Below the pieces are notes generated by a model that worked only from the letters and a program-made list of their open reading frames with translations, was not told where the DNA came from and ran no database searches. From Allomyces macrogynus ATCC 38327 (taxonomy: Eukaryota; Blastocladiomycota; Blastocladiomycetes; Blastocladiales; Blastocladiaceae): 64,000 nt of DNA. The stretch spans positions 595,571-659,570 of the forward strand of contig GG745340.1 of assembly GCA_000151295.1 (NCBI GenBank), given 5' to 3'. A program made the position numbers and the translations under genes. Below are positions 1-10,276 of the stretch, in pieces; the first letter of the stretch is position 1, and each line of letters opens with the position of its first letter.

Positions 1-1158
1 CATAAGGCGGAAGACCGTTGTAGGATGCTGGGACGTCACACGATAGATGAACCGCTAGGGTCTATTCTTGCGCGCGTGTCTTCGCAATGCATCGCTAGCT
101 TTCGAACGCGTTCGGATGGTGGGACAAACGGGTCCATTGCGCACACAGATCCCGTTTATCGTGACGAACCCGTCGTAACAACGCGCATGGCGGCAGAGAC
201 GTACTCGAACTCGGTAGAATGGCGGAACACCTTCATGGTCCCGGCCGGTCAAACTAGCGAGAGTTGAACAAACGCAGCCACAGCGTCGTGGCGGAGCTGA
301 TGCCCAAGCAGTTCCGATTCGTGGAGCGAGGCGCGTGAGCAACGATGCGGCGGGTACTCGGCGCGGTGTGCCGTGCGCTTGGCCAGCGGGAAGCAGGCGG
401 CGAGGTCCAAAGGCGGCGATCGGGGGGCGCGAGCGGGCGGGCATTAAGCCCGCCGCCGCCGGCACCGACGGTCGGCAAAGGCATGGATGCGTCGCCGACG
501 CGCGACTCGGGCGTATGGGGGGAGGGAGCGGCGCGGTTGGGGTGTAGAGGATGATTTTTTTGATTTAGAGTCGCAAAAGGAGACATAAACGAATACCCTG
601 CACGTCACTGTCGCGTCACGTGCGGCCGTTGAAACGGCAACGACGCGTGGTTGTGCGGTCAATTTTGCCTTGCGTTGCACAAAGACGGCAACGAGGACGA
701 CCACCAGATCCGCGGTCCACCGCCACAACACCGACGCACCAAAGACGACGGCATCGACGACGACCACGCTGCTGAACACGCCCTCTCACAGCCGGCAACC
801 GACCGGCCGGCCTGCAATCCGTCGACTTCTCGCCGGCGCCAACGCAAATTGCCCCCACGGCCACGCGTCACGCCAACCACCAACCGCATCGACCACACGA
901 CAATCCTCAGCTCTCGAGCTCCACTACGACCACCTCAAGACGCCAGTCTCGTCGTGCCACTCGTGGTACGTGCCTCGCCGCATATCCATGCCAACTGGTC
1001 GGCCGGTGCGCGCTGCGCCCGGCGTGAGTTGTCTGCCTGTTGGTCAGCAACCATCAGTCCGCCCGCGCGTCGCCATCGGTCGGCCCACGCTCGAGGACAT
1101 ATTTTAAATACCCCTGACGCTGATGCCCATCCCCTTTCCCTCCAGACTCCCCGCCGCC
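1..1158. other. Intergenic, no gene supported
   Basis: Several frames are open here, but none shows a recognisable domain and all are rich in Arg, Pro and Thr, as expected for GC-rich non-coding sequence. An A/T-rich TTTTAAATA element at about 1100-1110 lies just upstream of the ankyrin gene. I see no other feature. Confidence 0.5.
1100..1110 (+). promoter_or_regulatory. TATA-like element of the ankyrin-repeat gene
   Basis: A TATTTTAAATA stretch stands out in very GC-rich surroundings about 50 nt upstream of the ATG at 1159. Its position suits a core promoter with a short leader. No transcript data support it. Confidence 0.35.
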
Positions 1159-3686
1159 ATGTCGACCGTCTCGACCACCTCAACCGCCTCGTCCTCCTCC
1201 ACCGCGCCGCCACCCCCGCGGCGCGGCCCGCCCGCGCACCTGTCCGTTCCCGCGGCCGGCGCGCTCATCGCCCCACCACCACGCTCGCCGTCGCTGACCG
1301 TCGCCAAGCAAGCCATGAACCGCGCGGCGCATGCGGCCGATGCGGCCGCTCCCCCACCCGTCGACGCTGACGTGCCGTTTGCGCCGCCCGCCTTCTTGCC
1401 CGACACGGGTGCGATTTCGCTCGCCGAGTTCCGCCGCGAGGACCGCGCGCCGCGCCGCATGCGCCGGACGCTCGTTGCGCTGCAAAAGTTGCAGGAGGCG
1501 TATACGCCCGGCGCGCGGTTGGCGCCGGTGAAGCCGCGGAAAGGTACGCTCTTGCACGCGGGTGTGATGTGGTTTGTGCGAGGCGACTGACAATGTGTTG
1601 GCGCGAATCCAGAGAAGAAGGGCACGCTTGACGGGTCGGGCGCGATGAATAAGTTGACCAACTTGCTTGGCAAGAAGAAGGGGCGACAACGGACGACGGC
1701 CGGTACGTGATGCGCGATTTGCTGCAAGGCGCGCGATTTGGTGCCGATTGCTAGTTCTTTTGCTCACGCTCACCCTCTCCTACCGCCTGCAGGCCTCCTC
1801 CACCTCACGCGCATGGCCATTCTCGAAGACCGCGAAGACATGGCCATCTCGTTCCTCGACCAAGTCTCGTCCGCGACCATTCGCAAAAAGCGCGTCGACG
1901 ACATCAACCACCTGTTCCTCTACGCCGTCGCGAAACGCATGGAACGGCTTGCGCTGAAAATGTACGAAAAGGGGTACCCGCCCGACGTGAATGCGCCGAT
2001 CCTGGTCCCCAACGTCGCCAAGGGCGAAATTCCGAAACTCGCGTTCCCGCCCTTCTTCCTGCTCGTCGTCGCGTTTGGTTTGCCGAACCTGGCTATGGCC
2101 ATGGTCAAGCGCGCGCAGCTCGCGCAGGCATGGTACGGGCTGACGCCGTTACTCGTCGCGTGCGCGATCCCGGGCCCCGGCTCCGTCCCGCTCGTTGCGC
2201 AACTCTTGAGTCACGGCGCGAATCCGACCACGGGCATCCCGGTCGACCAGTACCTCGTGCACAAGCGGCTCCGGCCGCGGCCGCCCGCCGTGCGGCGCGC
2301 AATGACGCCGTCGTCAACGGGAACCAGTGGCGGCGCCCCGGGGACGCCAATGTCAACCACGTTCTCCTTCCCGCCGCGGTCGTCGCCGCCACCCATAAAC
2401 GGGGCGAACGGCGGTGTTCGTGGCCTCGAGGGGTACGCGAGCACCGCGTCGTCGGCGCCGATCGCGCAGGCGTTTTTTGGGACGGCCACGTACGTCCCGG
2501 ACCCGGTGCGGCTCGCGGCATGGGTGAAGGGACGCGCGGTCGTGCCGCTGGACGTGGCCGCGGCCTCGGATCACCTGGAGGTCGTTAATTTGCTGCTGCG
2601 CCGGTTGGAGAAGCGCGCGGTAAGGGAAGCGCTGTTTTGTATGGTGCTGCAGCAGAACGTGGCTGTGACGATGTCGTTGTGGCAGGCGGGCGCCGATATC
2701 GAGCAGCGCGATTGGGGGTACGCTCGTCGGGGTGATGGTTGGTGTGGAGGTGATGGCGAGATGGTGGACTGACGATCGCGACGCGGTAAGTAGAAATTTG
2801 ACGGGCCTGCACATTGCTGCGCGCCTTGGGCACTTTGATCTCGCCTTCCTGTACCTCGAAATGGGCCTCGACCCGAACCTGCCGGGCGAGAACGGCTGGT
2901 ATGTCGCCGATACTAGCTTTCCTCTCCGCGTCCAGACCCTTACCTTCTCCACCAACTACCAGGACTCCACTACACGAAGCCGTCTCGCAGCGCCATCGCG
3001 ACGTGGCCCGCCTGCTCGTCCGTCGCGGCGCGCGCGCGACCGTCGTGACCCCGCAGGGCGAGACCGCCGCGGACCTCGGCCGGCGCGCTGGCATGCTCGC
3101 GTCCGACATTACCGATTTCCTCACCGCCAACGCGTCGCCCGACGACGTGCACCGCGAACACGCTATCGCGCAGCGGATCCAGGCCGCCGCGTCGCGCACC
3201 GCGTCGTCCTCGTCGTCGTCGGCCCAGCTCCCACCGCCGCCCGTCCCTCTGCACCGCACCGACACGGCCGGGTCTGAGTACTACTCGGCGCCCAAACGGT
3301 CGACGTCGATCCGCCGCCGCGCGGATTCGATGCCGACCTCCGGCGCAGCGGCCGCAGCCGCGGCAGGACCCTCGCCGCACCACGGCGGCGCGACGACAGG
3401 AGTTACCCCGACGACCGTGACCGTGCGCGGGCATGCGTACCCGGCCCCGCCACCTACGATTTCGGCGCCGCCGCCCATCCCGCCGCTCGACGTTCTGCCT
3501 GCGCACGCGAAACGCAAGGGCCGGTCACGCACGCTCGACAAGTTTACCGCCCTACGGCAGAGTATTTTCTCAAGCGGGACCAGCACGCCGCCGCCGCCGC
3601 ATAGCGGATCAAATGGGAGTTTGCCTACGACGGGTGCGGCCGCCGCACCGGGTGTTCGCGCGCGGTCGGCGTCGTCGCGTAACTGA
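1159..3686 (+). CDS. Ankyrin-repeat protein, proline/serine-rich ends
   Basis: Five exons keep one frame: 1159-1543, 1613-1702, 1793-2717, 2794-2898 and 2963-3686, giving 742 residues. Residues about 272-305, 425-500 and 502-533 carry ankyrin-type motifs such as GLTPLLVAC, GLHIAARLGH and TPLHEAVSQRHRDVARLL. A low-complexity Ser/Pro/Gly insert sits between them. The N-terminal 130 residues are Pro/Ala-rich, and the C-terminal 200 residues are Ser/Pro/Ala-rich with basic patches and look disordered. Ankyrin repeats bind proteins, so an adaptor role is likely. I see no catalytic domain and cannot name an ortholog. The first ATG after the TATA-like element was taken as the start. Confidence 0.82.
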
Positions 3687-4280
3687 CGCGAGGTGGCGGT
3701 CGCGGCGGTGGAGGTGGCCGTGCGGGTTGTCGGGACGGCAGGCGTTGGGGTGGACGCAATGCCGATGGCGCCGCCGCCGTTGCCGCCGAGGTCGCCGCTG
3801 TCGCCGCCCATGTCGCCGGCGCTGCCGCCGAGGTCGCCGTTGGGGATGATGTCCGGCGAGAGGTGATGGTTGATGTACATAGGATATACACGCAGACAGC
3901 CGTTATTTTGCGTTGACGTTCCCAAGCGAGCGTGCGCGGGGTTGACCGCGATTGAGCGGGGAGGAGCGCAACGGCGCGCGACTGCGGACGCGATCAGAGC
4001 GGTTGCAACTTGCAATCGAACCATCCGGCGCGCGCAACGACGCGGGGCGTGACGCTGGCGTCAGCGTTGGGCGTAAAAGCAAAGAGTGAGTTCGGAAGTC
4101 GCATTGCGGAAGAAGCCGGGACGGCAATGACGGCACGTCACGTTACCGCGTCGTCGATGTGAATCATGCGAGCCGCAAGCACCCTTTGCCCTGCCTGGCC
4201 AAAAAGCCGAAATTTTGCACCAAAATGACGGCCGTGCGGCGCTGGTTGGTGCGGAGCGCGCCGGTTTGGCGCCATGGTTT

Positions 4281-4366
4281 GGTCTGCAGGTCTCGGTCTG
4301 CAGGCCGCGAGACGCGCTCCGCCGCCAACGGCCTGCCTAACCGAGCCGGGTTGAGGTCTGCAGACC
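4281..4366. repeat. Three GGTCTGCAG repeats in the isocitrate lyase promoter
   Basis: GGTCTGCAG occurs at 4281-4289, 4295-4303 and 4355-4363. The third copy extends to the perfect 12-bp palindrome GGTCTGCAGACC (4355-4366). The cluster lies 60-140 bp upstream of the TATA box, a plausible place for a regulator of a glyoxylate-cycle gene. No known factor is assigned. Confidence 0.6.
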
Positions 4367-4422
4367 GTTGACAGCATGGCCCCCACCCCGCCGCCTTTTG
4401 AAATTTGACGGCGTGCTGCCCG

Positions 4423-4428
4423 TATAAA
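4423..4428 (+). promoter_or_regulatory. TATA box of isocitrate lyase
   Basis: TATAAA (within CGTATAAAAAGC) lies 96 nt upstream of the ATG at 4519. It is a clear core promoter element, fitting a strongly inducible gene. Confidence 0.75.
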
Positions 4429-4518
4429 AAGCAGCGAGACCCGACGCGTTGCTCACGCTCTTCTCTCCCCGGGGACTCGCTTCGCTGCCGAACCGACTTC
4501 CACAACCAACCGCCCACC

Positions 4519-6469
4519 ATGTCGCTGTCGCAGGCCTACATCAACGAGGAGGGTCCGTGTCTGCACGCCCCGCCTGCGCTCGCGCTCGCCCGGCCATGGC
4601 CAGCCGACCGACCAGCCGACCGACCGAACCGCGCCGAGTGCAGCTACGAGTGCCTCTCCGAGTGCCGATGCGAGTGTCGCTCCAAGTTCGCGAGCAAGCG
4701 AACGACGCTAGTGGCCGCACTCGCGGCCAATCCAGTTGGCAGGTTTTGGTCGGTCGGTCGGTCGGTCGGACTACTGGATGGAACCAGAACCGCGAACGCC
4801 GCCCCATTGTCCATGTCGTTCGCCCATCTAACACCCCCTCTCTTAATGATCACCATTAGAGCGCCGCTTCCAGGAGGAGGTTGCTGCCGTCAAGAAGTGG
4901 TGGTCGTCGCCGCGCTTTGCGCGCACGACGCGCCCCTACACGGCCGAGGACGTTGTCGCCAAGCGCGGCACGATCCACATCGAGTACCCGTCGAACCAGC
5001 AGGCCAAGAAGCTGTGGGCGCTTCTGCAGAACCACAAGCGCAACGGCACGGCTTCGCACACGTTTGGCGCGCTCGACCCGATCCAGGTCGCGCAAATGGC
5101 CAAGTACCTCGAGACCGTCTACGTCTCGGGCTGGCAGTGCTCGTCGACGGCGTCGACGTCGAACGAGCCCGGTCCGGATCTTGCCGACTACCCGATGGAC
5201 ACGGTGCCCAACAAGGTCGACCACCTGTTCCGCGCCCAGCTCTTCCATGACCGCAAGCAGCGCTCGCAGCGCCTGTCGGCCCCCAAGGCGCAGCGCGCCA
5301 ACGAGCCGGCCATTGACTTCCTGCGCCCGATCATCGCTGACGGCGACACGGGCCACGGCGGTATCACGGCCAACATGAAGCTCGCCAAGATGTTTGTCGA
5401 GCGTGGCGCTGCCGGTGTCCACGTCGAGGACCAGTCGCCCGGCACCAAGAAGTGCGGCCACATGGCCGGCAAGGTTCTGGTTCCGATCTCGGAGCACATC
5501 AACCGCCTGATTGCCATGCGCCTGCAGTTCGACATCATGGGCACCGACACGCTGCTTGTCGCGCGTACTGACGCCGAGGCCGCCACGCTGCTCTCGAACA
5601 ACATTGACCCGCGCGACCACCAGTTCATTCTCGGGTGCTCGAACCCAGCGCTCAAGGGCAAGTCTCTCGTTGAGCTCATGGACGAGGCGCAGCGTGCCGG
5701 CAAGCAGGGTGCGGCGCTCGCGCAGGTCGAGTCCGACTGGGTGGAGCGCGCGCAGCTCAAGACCTACACCGAGGCCGTCATTGACGCGATCAAGGCCTCG
5801 TCGCGCGCCGACAAGGCGCAGCTGATTGCGGCCTTCACCAAGAAGACGCAGGGGGTCTCCAACTCGGAGGCGCGCGCGGCCGCCAAGGCCATTGGTTTCG
5901 GCGATGTGTTCTGGTGCTGGGACCTGCCGCGCGTGCGCGAGGGTTTCTGGCGGTACCGCGGCGGCACGGCGGCGTGCGTCGTTCGCGCCATTGCCTACGC
6001 GCCCTACACGGACCTGATTTGGATGGAGACGGCCAAGCCGATTCTCGCGCAGGCGCGCGAGTTCTCGCAGGGCGTGCTCTCGGCCGACCCGACGGTCATG
6101 CTCGCCTACAACCTGTCGCCGTCGTTCAACTGGGACGCGGCCGGTATGTCGGACGAGGACATGCGCACGTTCATTGTCAACCTTGGCAAGCTCGGGTTCA
6201 CGTGGCAGTTCATCACGCTCGCCGGGTTCCACTGCGACGCCCTGGGCATTGACACGTTTGCGCGCGACTACGCCAAGCGCGGCATGCTGGCCTACGTCGA
6301 GGGCATTCAGCGCCAGGAGCGTGAGCGCGGCGTCGAGACGCTCGCGCACCAGAAGTGGTCGGGTGCGGGTTACATCGACTCGATGATGATGACCGTGCAG
6401 GGCGGTGTCTCGGCCACGGCCGCCATGGGCAAGGGTGTCACCGAGGACCAGTTCGGCAAGAAGCACTAA
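4519..6469 (+). CDS. ICL1: Isocitrate lyase
   Basis: Exons 4519-4552 and 4860-6469 encode 547 residues, the normal length for fungal isocitrate lyase. The enzyme cleaves isocitrate to succinate and glyoxylate in the glyoxylate cycle, allowing growth on acetate or stored fat. The signature loop [10 protein letters not shown] with the catalytic Cys is intact, as are the metal-site region ADGDTGHGG and [14 protein letters not shown]. The 307-bp intron after codon 11 is three to five times longer than others in the window and contains complementary GACC and GGTC tracts. The protein ends GKKH and so lacks a canonical SKL-type peroxisomal signal. Promoter elements upstream suggest regulated expression. 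Confidence 0.97.
4603..4769. repeat. Complementary GACC/GGTC tracts in the isocitrate lyase intron
   Basis: A (CCGA)n-like tract at about 4603-4627 and a (GGTC)n tract at 4748-4769 are reverse complements over roughly 22 nt with two mismatches. They flank about 120 nt inside the first intron, so the pre-mRNA could fold them together. Confidence 0.6.
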
Positions 6470-6859
6470 AGTGTAAGGTGTGGAAAAGCGGCGCGTGGGT
6501 GCACGGCGCGTCAGGCGCCGTTCGAGGGGCCCATTCGTCGGTTGGTCGGTCGGTGGGTTGCGTTGGAGATGTGGTTTGGTTGCCTCATCGTCAGCGGGTT
6601 AATATACATACATCCTTAGCTGTTTCTTGCGCTGAACAATTTCTCGTGTGGAATCAGGGAGATGTCGCTGTTGTGGGCAGCTTGCAAAACGCGAAAGGGT
6701 TCCGATTCATCAACTGAAAGGAGCGCTTGATGCGGTCGCGCATCCTTCTTCGATGTGCCGGCGGGCACAGGCTCGTTTAGCCTCGCCCAGCCTGCATCCA
6801 AGATCGTGCTCCGACACGTCGCTTCCATCGACGTGTCGCATCCGTCGTCGTAGCTCCAC
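6470..6859. other. Intergenic 3' flank of isocitrate lyase
   Basis: This stretch holds the isocitrate lyase 3' untranslated region and the boundary with the decayed ABC transporter. A short GGTCGGTCGG tract occurs near 6541-6556. No gene is seen. Confidence 0.5.
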
Positions 6860-9800
6860 GTCCTCGACGGCGCGCGTTGTGATGGTGGGGATGAGGTCAC
6901 AGTCAACAGTCTGGATGTCCTTGAATCGATTCAGCACCCAGCCGACTGGCGTCAAACTAAACCAGGTTGCACCAAGAATGGACTGGAGCAGTGTGTTGTG
7001 CAGTGCATGGGACACAATCATGGACCAGAGCATTTTGAGTATGTCAAAGGCATTCTGGACAAAGATGCTGGCAAGGCACAGGCCCATGTACCTGAGCAGA
7101 AAGTAGTTGACATCAATTGCAGAGGTTGATGACAACTGGGCAGCAGGTTGTGGTGCCAAGTAGACTTGGGCCCACTGCTCAATCCACCACTGATGCGCAG
7201 CTTCAAGAGGCTGCAGAATGGTCATGGTGGCGAGCAGCAGCAGCCAGCGCCAAATCCCGCCTGACTGGCGCACATACATCATGTAGATTGATGTGACAGA
7301 CCCTTGAGTGCTCTCCTTGTCCTGGATCAGCTTGTGTGTTGCTGCTGCCAGCTGGGCGTCGCTTCCCTCAGCCTCGTCCTCATCCTGCACAAGACTCTTC
7401 ATTTCCTCACCAACAGGGTGGTAGTGATCTCAAGCAATGCAACTGATGGCACATGCATCAGTGTCATGGGTGTCACATAGTCAGTCAGGAGCTCTGCATC
7501 ATCATGGAAATCCGTGTCGCCAAGCTGGTCAGCAAGTGCAGTGATTGAATTGGCCTTGGCCTCAATGCGGCTGTTCTTGAGAAAGATGAGGTGATTGGCC
7601 CACACCATGACCAGGCCAACTTTGTGCGTGACAAGAATATGCGTGCACCCAGCTAGCTCACTGAGAATGCAGTGCAAGAGTAAATGCGCTGCAGTTGGAG
7701 CGTCAACAGCTGATAAAACGTTGTCCATGACCACATCTGTCTCTGTGTAGCACGCCCACTCCAGCAACAAGCGCAATTTCTGGCCGCCCAACAAAGCCAC
7801 ACCCTTTCTGACCTGCATATACTCACCAGCCTCAAGGACCAAAAGATTGTACTCGAGTGCACACGCCTTGGTGACACGCTGATCCTGCTTGCAGTCCTCA
7901 ACTGTGCCAAACAATACTCTGTTTTTGGCCATGCCATTGAGCAGCCACAGTTGCTGTGGGACATAGGCAATGTGTGTGCGAGGCATGAACACTTGGCCAC
8001 ATTTGAGCACAACCTCACCAAGTAGCGCATGTAGCAGAATCGTCTTGCTGCTACCCATTGCGCCCAAGACCATTGTGAGCTTGCCATGAGGAATCGACAA
8101 GTTGATGCTCTTGAGCTGAAACTGGGTCAATGGTGCATCTACACCAGCTAAGTCAGTCTTGCTTGTTGCTGTAATGGCGGCCAGGGTCAATGACAACATG
8201 AGTGACAGCAGCAGGAGTGAGGTCATATTCTTTTCGCCCTTGAGCCCACCAGCTGGAATCTCAGCAGCAGCATCAGTGGCTGCTAATGGTGATGTGGACC
8301 ACAACAGCATAGCATTGATTGCGCCAATGTACATCCCACTCAGTTCCTTTTGGTTGGTGAGTGAGCTGCACTGCATCGTCGAGTCAAACGAGTCAATCGT
8401 GTAGTTGGACTTATCAGGGCTGCCGAATTACGCCTGCAAGTGCTGCACCAACACTTTGGTCTCAAAGAACCAAATCGCCAAGTTGGGCAAGTCCCACATG
8501 GGCGTGCGCAGCGTGTTGAACAGTGAAATGCACGAGAAAATGGTCATCGCGTAGAGGTCAAGGCTGGCAATGTGCGTGTACGCAAAAAAAAATGCCAGGA
8601 ACGTGACATGAATCTCGCCAGTGTGAAACAGGACGTGGATCGCGCACATGGTCAGCCAGTACTGGAGTAACGCGCGCATTTCCTGGTCCCGCAGTGCAGT
8701 GCGTGCAGCGTTGTGGCAAATGGGCGCTCCCACGCAAAGTAAATGATGACGCGAATGCCCTGCAAGACCTCTTGCGTCTTGTTGACGCGTGCATCCGTCG
8801 TTGCCATGAGCCAGGTCTGGAGGTTTTCGACTAGCCGACCTGACCACGACTGCAATACAAGAACACCATGACGCCAACGCCCACCATGACCAACCACCCG
8901 ACAACGGTGTAGAGCCCAGCAACAGCAATGATGATCTGCAGTGGCGTTGTGAACAACGACACCCACAAACGATCATTCCCCGCAGAAAAATGGACGTCAA
9001 CGACAAGCCCACAAACAGGCCCATCAGGTACAAATACGGCTGAAGCACACTTGTGTGAATGGCGCCGCTATTGTCGCACTTGAGGAACGTGAGCAACCGG
9101 TTTAGAAGAAATGGGCCGCCAAATGTCATGACCGCGCCAAGCACGCTGGACGCAATCTGGAAGGTAAATAGAAGCCGCTGCTAGACCAACGCAGCCACAA
9201 TCACAGACCGCCCCAAGCGCGCATGCCGACGATACGATTCCAGTACAACAGCTGACGTGTCCTCGGCAACAAGATCCCACAGGTCCCCGAGCTGCAGGGC
9301 GTGCTGTGAACCACGGTGCATGAGCGGTGTGAGCCAAGAGAACGTGGCCCGCTGCTAGAGCGAGGCAAATGGTTCCAGAGAAGGCGTGGCCCCATTGTCC
9401 GAAAATGCAGCGAGAATGGCATCCTGCGCAAGCGTCGTTGCGCGGTGATAAACAGGTGCGCTGGCAAGAAACAATGCCATGGCCAGTGACGACCGGACAA
9501 TCGGGAGGGCGTGGCCGACTGCAATACTCGTAGCACCCACAAGCGCGGACCGCAAATAGACCAGGAAGCAAATGGCATCGACAGCTGTGATCACAACAAT
9601 CTGGAACGAGCGCGACGGCGGGACATGCGCCATGGTCACGGCAAGAGCCGTCGAAAAGAGTGCATGCACGATTTGCCAAGTCACGACCAAAAGCGGTACA
9701 CTGAGGATCGCAGCGCCATATGCCAGCGACGCAATGAGCGCAACGGCGACGATCAACTGGGCACGGCGATGGAGCGACGAGGTTCACGGATAAATATTGC

Positions 9801-9879
9801 GCAGCCAGGCGAGACTGGCCACCGACCAGGAGCGTAACTGGAGCACATCCTTGGCCAACTCGGCGTCGTCGCGGTTCAT
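6860..9879 (-). pseudogene. ABCC (MRP-type) transporter remnant
   Basis: Read on the minus strand, pieces follow the order of an MRP transporter. A membrane lead-in starts at the ATG at 9879. The linker motif TFSWLTPLM with GDLWDLV comes next, then TMD1 (PLQIIIAVAGLYTVVGW and NKTQEVLQGIRVIIYFAWE), NBD1 (8160-7560) and the start of TMD2 (NRFKDIQTVDCDLIP). TMD2 is cut short and NBD2 is absent. In-frame stops lie at 9784-9786 (TGA), 9355-9357 and 9181-9183 (TAG), and TMD1 needs three frames. NBD1 has a damaged Walker A (GAMGSSKT), signature LLGGQ and Walker B VVMDN. Codon use is less GC3-biased than in neighbouring genes, fitting relaxed constraint. It is almost certainly dead. Confidence 0.88.
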
Positions 9880-10276
9880 GCTGATTGGATAACATTGCCG
9901 ACGTTGGCAAACGCTTGCAAACAATGAGCGCAAAGCGTCCGCGTTGCGGCTGGCAAACGGCGAACAGTGCTAACCAGCACAACATGTTTGAGCAGTGAAT
10001 GGCGACGAACGGTCTTGCTTGCGCTTGGCTTTGTTTTGGTCCATTTCGCAATTTGAACCAAACCAGTCGAGCCAGTGCATTGTTGGATCGCGCTCGCACA
10101 CTCTTCGTGTTATTTTTTTTCGCAAGCGAGAGCTTTTTGGATGTGCTGGCGATGAGGAGCAAGAAATCGACGAGTGGATTGAAGTCGTCACGAGTGAAGT
10201 GTGGTGCCTCCAGAGCGCCACTTGTGAACAACGAGGGACCGCAACAGGTCAGCTCGCTTCACCTGACCGTGTCAAC
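9880..10276. other. Intergenic, URB1 promoter region
   Basis: The gap separates the start of the ABC remnant from URB1 exon 1. A T-rich run (about 10110-10120) is the only notable composition. The frame is open upstream of the chosen URB1 start, so the true start could lie here. Confidence 0.4.

Larger units (their letters stand above)
3687..4518. other. Intergenic: ankyrin gene 3' flank and isocitrate lyase promoter
   Basis: The first 170 bases hold imperfect GTCGCCGC-type repeats (about 3780-3850), with no convincing gene on either strand. The second half is the isocitrate lyase promoter, with three GGTCTGCAG copies and a TATA box listed separately. Confidence 0.6.

Noticed and set aside
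651..1370. 239-codon frame overlapping the ankyrin gene start
   Set aside because: It is Arg/Pro/Thr low-complexity, overlaps the true first exon in another frame and has no domain.
3281..4024. Gly/Asp-rich minus-strand frame at the ankyrin gene 3' end
   Set aside because: It comes from antisense repeats of GTCGCC type and overlaps the confirmed C-terminal exon.
4856..6466. 536-codon open frame on the minus strand opposite isocitrate lyase
   Set aside because: It exactly mirrors a highly expressed GC3-rich gene, has no recognisable domain and is rich in Arg, Leu and Val. It is an antisense artefact of codon bias.
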